NCBI GenBank assembly: GCA_023431725.1
Contig: JAEYVN010000564.1
Location: forward strand, 1 to 10,748
Direction of reading: 5' to 3'
DNA from: Pseudomonadota bacterium
Lineage (GTDB): Bacteria > Pseudomonadota > Alphaproteobacteria > Rhizobiales > Xanthobacteraceae
DNA: 10,748 nt
A program made the position numbers and the translations under genes. Under the pieces are notes generated by a model. It was not told where the DNA came from, ran no database searches, and worked only from the letters and a program-made list of their open reading frames with translations. Positions 6,132-10,748 of the stretch are shown here, in pieces. Numbering within the stretch: position 1 is the first letter of the stretch; each line of letters begins with the position of its first letter.

Positions 6132-6557
6132 ATGTCCCGAATGCCTACGTTGTCCAGCCCCTTCCTCTTGGGTTTCGACGAGATCGAGCGTGTGCTCGAC
6201 CGCGTTTCCAAGGCGGCGGACGGATATCCCCCCTATAATATCGAGCGCCTGCCGCGGGACGACCGTAACCCCGATCGCCTGCGCATCACGCTCGCCGTTG
6301 CCGGCTTCACCCTCGATCAGCTCGAAGTGAGTGTTGAGGAAAGCCAACTGGTCATTCGCGGTCGCCAGACCGATGACAAGAGCAGGCAGTTCATCCATCG
6401 CGGTATCGCCGCCCGTCAATTTCAGCGCGTGTTCGTGCTCGCCGACGGGATGGAGGTACTTCGGGCGGATCTGAAGAACGGCTTGCTGTCGATCGACCTG
6501 GCGCGGCCGGAGCCGGCCCGGATCGTACGGAGCATTTCCATCACCCCGCACGAGTAG
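6132..6557 (+). CDS. Small heat-shock protein, Hsp20 / IbpA family
   Basis: Small heat-shock proteins are ATP-independent holdases that bind unfolding proteins as large oligomers for later refolding by DnaK and ClpB. The product has 141 residues. A short N-terminal arm (1-36) contains FLLGFDEIERVLDRV, as in IbpA-type proteins. The alpha-crystallin domain spans about 37-127, with LRITLAVAGF (50-59), LVIRGRQ (73-79) and the end motif NGLLSIDL (116-123, the G-x-L hallmark). The C-terminal ISI at 135-137 is the IxI motif used in oligomer assembly. The ATG at 6132 follows AAAGGG by 7 bases. An RpoH-type promoter and a hairpin leader lie upstream, which fits heat induction at both transcription and translation. 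It probably belongs to class A of the bradyrhizobial small heat-shock proteins. DUF1150 follows. Confidence 0.95.
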   Translation: MSRMPTLSSPFLLGFDEIERVLDRVSKAADGYPPYNIERLPRDDRNPDRLRITLAVAGFTLDQLEVSVEESQLVIRGRQTDDKSRQFIHRGIAARQFQRVFVLADGMEVLRADLKNGLLSIDLARPEPARIVRSISITPHE

Positions 6558-6650
6558 CGGCATTTAAGGGTTAGCCAACCCCGATATGCGACGAAGGGCG
6601 ATGGAACCAATCTTTCAGGGGGCACTTGAGTCGAGGAAGGAGTAGCGGAC

Positions 6651-6911
6651 ATGACTGAGAACCAAATCGATAACCCGATCATGTCGACGCAGGCTTTTGC
6701 CGTACTGGGCGGAGGCAAGATTGCGTATGTTAAACCGATCAGGTCGGAAGACGTACACGAGCTTTACCCGCAGGCGCCGGAGATGCAGCCGGGCGTACAA
6801 TTATTCGCGCTGCATGCCGCAGACGGCACGCCAATTCTTGTTACCGATACGCGCGAGGCGGCGATCGCCAATGCTTGGAATAACGAGCTTGAAGCGGTGA
6901 GCGTCCACTAA
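6651..6911 (+). CDS. DUF1150 family protein
   Basis: This small 86-residue protein belongs to DUF1150, an alphaproteobacterial family without known function whose genes are often found just after an hsp20 gene, as here. It has no signal peptide, membrane segment or cysteine. The N-terminal part reads FAVLGGGKIAYVKPIRSEDV (residues 16-35), followed by a Pro-rich turn (YPQAPEMQPGVQLF) and then ALHAADGTPILVTDTREAAIANAWNNEL (53-80), which is the most family-like stretch. The ATG at 6651 has AAGGAG 8 bases upstream. The 93-base gap to hsp20 has only a small GGGTT-AGCC-AACCC hairpin (6568-6581) and no clear promoter, so both genes are probably on one heat-induced message. A strong symmetrical hairpin about 60 bases downstream may end it. 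Confidence 0.9.
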   Translation: MTENQIDNPIMSTQAFAVLGGGKIAYVKPIRSEDVHELYPQAPEMQPGVQLFALHAADGTPILVTDTREAAIANAWNNELEAVSVH

Positions 6912-6971
6912 ACTTCGCTCCGCTGGATGTTCGCGTTGCCGCGATCAGTCCGCACATCATCGCTTTACTGC

Positions 6972-7008
6972 CGCGGCTCCCTGATGGTCAAACCGTCACG
7001 GAGCCGCG
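6972..7008. terminator. Long hairpin between the convergent DUF1150 and ptsN genes
   Basis: CGCGGCTCC (6972-6980) pairs perfectly with GGAGCCGCG (7000-7008). Inside, after one C/C mismatch, TGATGGT (6982-6988) pairs with ACCGTCA (6992-6998) with one wobble, closing on a CAA loop. The 16 pairs form an almost unbroken stem. It is symmetrical, sits between convergent genes and has no T-run on either side, so it may serve as a bidirectional stop or mRNA-end stabiliser rather than a textbook terminator. The remaining space (6912-7162) has no gene that I can support; a second small hairpin (AAACGCA/TGCGCTT, 7101-7121) lies nearer ptsN. Confidence 0.5.
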
Positions 7009-7162
7009 ATCACGTCAGCAGCCTTGCATCGCTTATTGGCAGCTTCCGCAAGGCAAGTTGCGAAAAAATTTTGCAGATGTCGATTGAAGTTCAGACCATC
7101 AAACGCATGAAGAATGCGCTTCACGCGCGACGCGGTCGGACACGTCACAATAAAGCCAGGTG

Positions 7163-7624
7163 TCAGCTCACGGCGGACGGCGTCAGGGTGAGAACCGCAT
7201 ACAGCGCATCGACATCGCGCGATTCACGCAGTTTGTTGGCGATATCGGGATCGCGCAACAAACGCGCAACGCGTGCAAGCGCTTTCAGGTGATCTGCGCC
7301 GGCTCCTTCCGGCGCAAGCAGCAGGAAGATCAGATCGACTGGCTGACCATCCAGCGATTCGAAATCGATCGGCCGATCGAGCCGCGCAAACAATCCGAAC
7401 AGGCGATCGAGTTGCGGCAATTTGCCATGCGGGATGGCAATGCCATGACCAATACCGGTCGAACCCAGCTTTTCGCGCTGCAACAGCGCCTCGAAGATCG
7501 TGCGCTCATTCAGGCCCGTCAGCGTCGCAGCGCGAGCTGCAATCTCCTGAATTGCCTGCTTTTTACCATTGACCTTGAGTGCCGGAATAACGGCATTCAT
7601 TGCCACAATATCGTTAAGCGCCAT
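7163..7624 (-). CDS. ptsN: Nitrogen-regulatory PTS protein EIIA-Ntr
   Basis: PtsN is the last phospho-acceptor of the PtsP-PtsO (Npr) relay. It does not carry sugar but regulates potassium transport, nitrogen and carbon balance and other targets according to its phosphorylation state. The product has 153 residues, the usual length. The phosphorylated histidine is His66 in GIGHGIAIPHGKLP (57-70). The fold's other hallmarks are present: FEALLQREKLGSTGIG before it, and DLIFLLLAPEGAGADHLKALARVARLLRD after it. The ATG at 7624 gives the expected N-terminus (MALNDIVA); GGCGGA lies about 9 bases upstream, a modest site. It follows rpoN on the same strand after 141 bases, has its own promoter (7677-7705), and converges with DUF1150. 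Confidence 0.95.
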   Translation of the reverse strand: MALNDIVAMNAVIPALKVNGKKQAIQEIAARAATLTGLNERTIFEALLQREKLGSTGIGHGIAIPHGKLPQLDRLFGLFARLDRPIDFESLDGQPVDLIFLLLAPEGAGADHLKALARVARLLRDPDIANKLRESRDVDALYAVLTLTPSAVS

Positions 7625-7673
7625 TGGAAACGTGTCCGCCGGAATTGATTAGCCAAGTTGAACGGGAGCGCGG

Positions 7674-7712
7674 CGGACCATACGGACGGCCCACTGCCGC
7701 GTCAATGGTCCG
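7674..7712. repeat. Perfect 8-bp inverted repeat bracketing the ptsN promoter
   Basis: CGGACCAT (7674-7681) and ATGGTCCG (7705-7712) are exact reverse complements separated by 23 bases. One copy covers the -10 box and the other starts at the outer base of the -35 box. Their centres are 31 bases apart, close to three helical turns, so two bound dimers or a bridging protein would lie on the same face. The symmetry is seen; an operator role is inferred. Confidence 0.45.
7677..7705 (-). promoter_or_regulatory. Sigma-70-type promoter of ptsN
   Basis: On the minus strand TTGACG (7700-7705) and TATGGT (7677-7682) are exactly 17 bases apart, five of six and four of six matches to consensus. The predicted start is near 7670, leaving a leader of about 45 bases before ptsN. 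The rest of the rpoN-ptsN space holds no gene. Confidence 0.6.
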
Positions 7713-7765
7713 AATTCCGCCGACTCATGCAACATTCGTACTAATCTCATTTTGTGACATATCCA

Positions 7766-9310
7766 CTATCGGGACAACGCGACACTTTGTTTCTCGCGCC
7801 GACGCTGCACTGACGATGCGATGCGCATGCCTTCGCGATATTTTGCCACCGTGCGACGCGCAATATCGATTCCGACCTCACGCAGCTTCTCCACGATCGT
7901 ATCGTCGGACAGGATGCCATCGGGTGTTTCCGCGTCGATCAAATTCTTGATGCGATGCCGCACCGCTTCAGCAGAATGCGCCTCGCCGCCATCCGCCGCC
8001 GCAATCGCGGATGTAAAGAAGTATTTCAATTCGAAGATACCACGCGTTGTTGCCATGTATTTGTTGGCGGTGACACGCGACACTGTCGATTCATGCATGG
8101 AAATGGCATCCGCAACCGTCTTGAGATTCAGCGGCCGCAAATGCTGAACGCCATGCGCGAAGAACGCATCCTGCTGCTTCACGATTTCGGCTGACACTTT
8201 CAAGATCGTTCGCGCGCGTTGATCGAGCGCACGGATCAGCCACGTCGCCGACTGCAGCTTTTCTGCAAGATAGGCCTTGTCCGTGGACACCTTCGTCGTT
8301 TTCGATACGCGGGCATGATAGGTCTGGTTCAGCAGGATCTTCGGCAGCGTGTCTGAATTCAGTTCGACGAGGAACGTGCCGTCCGGCGCAGCGCGAACGA
8401 ACACATCCGGCACGATGGGCTGAACATTGGTTGAGCCGAACGCAAGGCCCGGCTTCGGATTGAGTTGCTTGATCTCGGCGACCATGTCGATGAGATCTTC
8501 GTCGTTGACGCCGCACACTTTGCGCAAAGCCGCCAGATCACGCTTGGCGAGCAGATCGAGACGACTGAGCAACGCCGCGATCGCAGGATCGTAACGATTG
8601 CGTTCCTTCAGCTGGATCGCCAGACATTCGGTCAGATTTCGAGCGCAGACGCCGGCAGGATCGAAGGCCTGCAGGATTGACAGCACAGCCTCGACCTCCG
8701 CAAGCGGCGCACCCAGCTTGTCGGCGACGGCCTGGAGATCACCGATCAGGTAACCGGTTTCATCGACCATATCGATCAGATGCTGGCCAATCATGCGGCG
8801 CGCCGGATCGGTCACGGTGAGCGAAAGCTGTTCGGCGAGATGATCAGCCAGCGTCAGTTCGGTCGAAACAAAAGCCTCGAGATTGTATTCACCGTCCTCG
8901 CGGCCGCCGGTACCGACGCTGGCCCATTCCGAATGCGCAACCGCCGCATCATCGTTGCGAGCCGAGGCGATTTCGCTTCCACCATCCTCCGGGAACACGT
9001 TGTCCAGCCGGGTCCCGAGCTCGTCTTCCATGGCGTTACGGCTGGTGGTGAGATCGTCCCCCATCCAGTCGGCGGCGCCTTCAGCAGCCGATGAATCGAC
9101 CCCGCCGTCACCAGAACCTGCCTCGCTCGGGAGCGCCGGGGCGTCGTCGTCGCCGGCGCGTTCCAGGAGCGGATTTTTCTCCAGCTCCTCCTCGACATAG
9201 GCCATCAGATCGAGGTTGGAGAGCTGCAGCAGCTTGATGGCTTGCATCAGCTGCGGCGTCATCACCAAGGCTTGGCTTTGTCGAAATTCCAGTCGGGTCG
9301 TTAGAGCCAT
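7766..9310 (-). CDS. rpoN: RNA polymerase sigma-54 factor
   Basis: RpoN directs RNA polymerase to -24/-12 promoters and needs ATP-driven enhancer-binding activators; in this group it controls nitrogen assimilation and fixation, among other functions. The product has 514 residues. Region I (1-50) is the Gln/Leu-rich activator domain, LEFRQSQALVMTPQLMQAIKL near its start. Region II (51-145) is an acidic, low-conservation linker. The core-binding domain follows (about 146-340, with VDETGYL and FDPAGVCARNL). The helix-turn-helix is near 396-418 (LKTVADAISMHESTVSRV). The RpoN box, ARRTVAKYRE, is at 484-493 and contacts the -24 element. The ATG at 9310 gives the conserved N-terminus, although the upstream site is poor. 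It lies downstream of lptB (124-base gap) and upstream of ptsN, with no hpf gene between. Confidence 0.98.
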   Translation of the reverse strand: MALTTRLEFRQSQALVMTPQLMQAIKLLQLSNLDLMAYVEEELEKNPLLERAGDDDAPALPSEAGSGDGGVDSSAAEGAADWMGDDLTTSRNAMEDELGTRLDNVFPEDGGSEIASARNDDAAVAHSEWASVGTGGREDGEYNLEAFVSTELTLADHLAEQLSLTVTDPARRMIGQHLIDMVDETGYLIGDLQAVADKLGAPLAEVEAVLSILQAFDPAGVCARNLTECLAIQLKERNRYDPAIAALLSRLDLLAKRDLAALRKVCGVNDEDLIDMVAEIKQLNPKPGLAFGSTNVQPIVPDVFVRAAPDGTFLVELNSDTLPKILLNQTYHARVSKTTKVSTDKAYLAEKLQSATWLIRALDQRARTILKVSAEIVKQQDAFFAHGVQHLRPLNLKTVADAISMHESTVSRVTANKYMATTRGIFELKYFFTSAIAAADGGEAHSAEAVRHRIKNLIDAETPDGILSDDTIVEKLREVGIDIARRTVAKYREGMRIASSVQRRREKQSVALSR

Positions 9311-9434
9311 GCCGCACTTCTATCCCAACGGCATGATTTATGCATGAGGAAAATATTACGGGAAAGTAAATGTCGCACCCGCGGAATTTGCCACAGTCTG
9401 CTCAAAAACAAAGCAAATAAAATCGGGGCCTTGA

Positions 9435-10595
9435 TTATAGGCGAAATTCTTCGCCGAGATACAGCCGCCGGACGTCCGGGTTGTTCACGATATCCTCGGC
9501 CCGGCCCTCCATCAGCACCTCGCCGGAATAGATGATATAGCCGCGATCGGTCAGGCCGAGTGTTTCACGGACGTTGTGGTCCGTTATCAGGACGCCGATC
9601 CCGCGCTTGGTCAGATGCTTGACCAGAACCTGAATGTCGCCGACCGCAATCGGATCGATGCCCGCGAACGGCTCGTCGAGCAGCATGTAGTTCGGCCGGG
9701 TCGCCAGCGCGCGGGCGATTTCAACACGGCGCCGCTCACCACCGGACAGCGCGATCGACGGCGACTTGCGTAGCCGGCCGATATTGAATTCGTCGAGCAG
9801 GTTTTCGAGGTCGCGGTCGCGCTGCTTGGGATCGGGCTCGATGACCTCCAGGACGGAGCGGATATTGTCCTCGACATTGAGGCCGCGAAAGATCGAGGCT
9901 TCCTGCGGCAGATAGCCGATCCCAAGCCGCGCCCGCTGATACATCGGCAACGCCGTAACGTCGTTGCCGTCGAGTTCGATCGTGCCGCGCTCGGCCTTGA
10001 TCAGCCCGGTAATCATGTAGAACATTGTGGTCTTGCCGGCGCCGTTGGGCCCCAGCAGCCCGACCGCCTCGCCGCGGCGGACGAAAAGGCTGGCGCCGCG
10101 CACGACCTTGCGGGTGCCGAAGCTCTTCTCGAGGCCATGGGCAGCCAGATAACCCTGCGGCGCGGTCTGTGGCGTCGGCGCAGCCCGGCGCGGCCGGGGC
10201 GGCACGAAGCGCGGCTCGGCGGCAGGACGCGACGGCGCCTCGTAGGGTTCCGGCGGCGCATAGCCCGACGCTTGGGGCGGGAACATCCGGTGGCTCGTCT
10301 GCCGCGGCGGGTCCGGGCGATAGCTGTCCTGCGCCACCGTGTCGGGATGCAGCGGGTGCTGCCAGCCCTGCTGATGGCGGTTCGACTCGCCGAGCAGATA
10401 GTCGTCGTGCAGCGGCTCGACATGCAGGGCTTCGGGAAGTTGCGGCTGCAATCCGGCCGGCTGAGAGACGGTACCGCCCTGCGGCCCCTTTTTCACGAGG
10501 CCGCCAATCTTCTCCAGCTCGACGCGCCACGCCCCCGACGTCTTGCGCTTGCGCGGCTTGGCGCTGCGGCGGAAGAAAGAAAGAATATCAAGCAC
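9435..10595 (-). CDS. lptB: LPS export ABC transporter ATPase LptB, with N-terminal extension
   Basis: LptB is the cytoplasmic ATPase that drives LptF and LptG to pull lipopolysaccharide from the inner membrane onto the LptC-LptA bridge. The ABC domain spans residues 148-386: Walker [10 protein letters not shown] (182-190), Q-loop Gln231 in [11 protein letters not shown], signature LSGGE (283-287), Walker B YMLLDEP with Glu308 (303-309) and switch His340 in LITDHN. That domain alone is the normal length of LptB, about 240. The first 147 residues are extra: a basic start ([12 protein letters not shown]) and then a Pro-, Gln- and Arg-rich, probably disordered stretch. The start is GTG at 10593-10595, with AAGGGG 5 bases upstream. 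No other good start appears before the ABC domain. It follows lptA by 84 bases and precedes rpoN, the usual order. Confidence 0.95.
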   Translation of the reverse strand: MLDILSFFRRSAKPRKRKTSGAWRVELEKIGGLVKKGPQGGTVSQPAGLQPQLPEALHVEPLHDDYLLGESNRHQQGWQHPLHPDTVAQDSYRPDPPRQTSHRMFPPQASGYAPPEPYEAPSRPAAEPRFVPPRPRRAAPTPQTAPQGYLAAHGLEKSFGTRKVVRGASLFVRRGEAVGLLGPNGAGKTTMFYMITGLIKAERGTIELDGNDVTALPMYQRARLGIGYLPQEASIFRGLNVEDNIRSVLEVIEPDPKQRDRDLENLLDEFNIGRLRKSPSIALSGGERRRVEIARALATRPNYMLLDEPFAGIDPIAVGDIQVLVKHLTKRGIGVLITDHNVRETLGLTDRGYIIYSGEVLMEGRAEDIVNNPDVRRLYLGEEFRL

Positions 10596-10679
10596 AAATG
10601 CCCCTTCAGGCCGACCTACCGCCCGCCACCGACATAATCTGACGGAATCGCGCTTGCAACGGACCTGCGGCCCGGAGCC

Positions 10680-10748
10680 TCAGTTACTACCCGTACTGCC
10701 ACTGGGGCGAGATTTGGGCGAAGCCCCCTTGGCGTCCATCCCCCGGAG
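10680..10748 (-). CDS. lptA: Probable 3' end of lptA (runs off the right edge)
   Basis: Reading in from the right edge, one minus-strand frame gives 22 residues (LRGMDAKGASPKSRPSGSTG and two more) and ends in TGA at 10680-10682. The position, immediately upstream of lptB on the same strand, is that of lptA, the periplasmic bridge protein of LPS export, whose orthologues often end in a Ser/Gly/Pro-rich tail. Too little is visible to prove the family: another frame is also open across this piece and runs to near 10619. The call rests mainly on gene order. Confidence 0.45.
   Translation of the reverse strand, partial: LRGMDAKGASPKSRPSGSTGSN

Noticed and set aside
6927..7292. A 121-residue frame after DUF1150 that could be a small gene
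   Set aside because: It has no clear ribosome site, spans the long hairpin at 6972-7008 and runs into the antisense of ptsN; its composition is not protein-like.
9382..9402. A possible sigma-54 promoter (TGGCA) before rpoN, suggesting autoregulation
   Set aside because: The minus-strand TGGCAA has no GC at the required distance for the -12 element.
9736..10530. Large open frames overlapping lptB on both strands
   Set aside because: They are Arg/Ala-rich shadow translations; the lptB frame has every ABC ATPase motif.
10619..10748. A second open minus-strand frame at the right edge, ending closer to lptB
   Set aside because: It reads through without an evident start or known motif; the frame ending at 10680 has the Ser/Gly tail expected of lptA, though neither can be proven from so little sequence.

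Overview
The window is GC-rich bacterial chromosome and most likely comes from an alphaproteobacterium of the Nitrobacteraceae (Bradyrhizobium, Rhodopseudomonas, Afipia and relatives). Grounds for this are a class II (CP4-like) EPSP synthase, the FYDLN_acid protein divergent from aroA, the Hsp20-DUF1150 pair, and the lptA-lptB-rpoN-ptsN cluster. The placement rests on recognising these families by eye; no database search was possible.

Left part (1-3600): the start of cmk (minus strand, cut by the window edge), then ahpC and ahpD on the plus strand, then aroA on the minus strand, then a FYDLN_acid protein on the plus strand. aroA and cmk are usually neighbours in these bacteria; here a peroxide-defence pair on the opposite strand lies between them. 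AhpC is of the three-cysteine type that AhpD reduces, so the two proteins form a self-contained peroxidase system. A 78-bp double-hairpin repeat lies between the two genes, and a long dyad lies upstream of ahpC.

Middle part (3600-6910): a tRNA-Ala(GGC) with a readable promoter and a strong intrinsic terminator, a DUF1801 protein (minus), a ugpB-like glycerol-3-phosphate binding protein without its permease genes beside it, and the hsp20-DUF1150 pair. The hsp20 leader has a good RpoH-type promoter and a hairpin that hides the ribosome binding site, like a ROSE RNA thermometer.

Right part (6910-10748): ptsN, rpoN, lptB and the end of lptA, all on the minus strand. This is the conserved nitrogen-PTS / sigma-54 / LPS-export neighbourhood, but the hpf gene expected between rpoN and ptsN is absent. 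ptsN has its own promoter, bracketed by a perfect 8-bp inverted repeat. LptB carries a long Pro/Gln-rich N-terminal extension.

Nearly everything here is core housekeeping. I see no CRISPR array, transposase, phage gene or evident new multi-gene system. The points worth a second look are regulatory (hsp20 leader, ptsN and ahpC dyads, the repeat inside ahpCD) and organisational (ahpCD position, missing hpf, lone ugpB).
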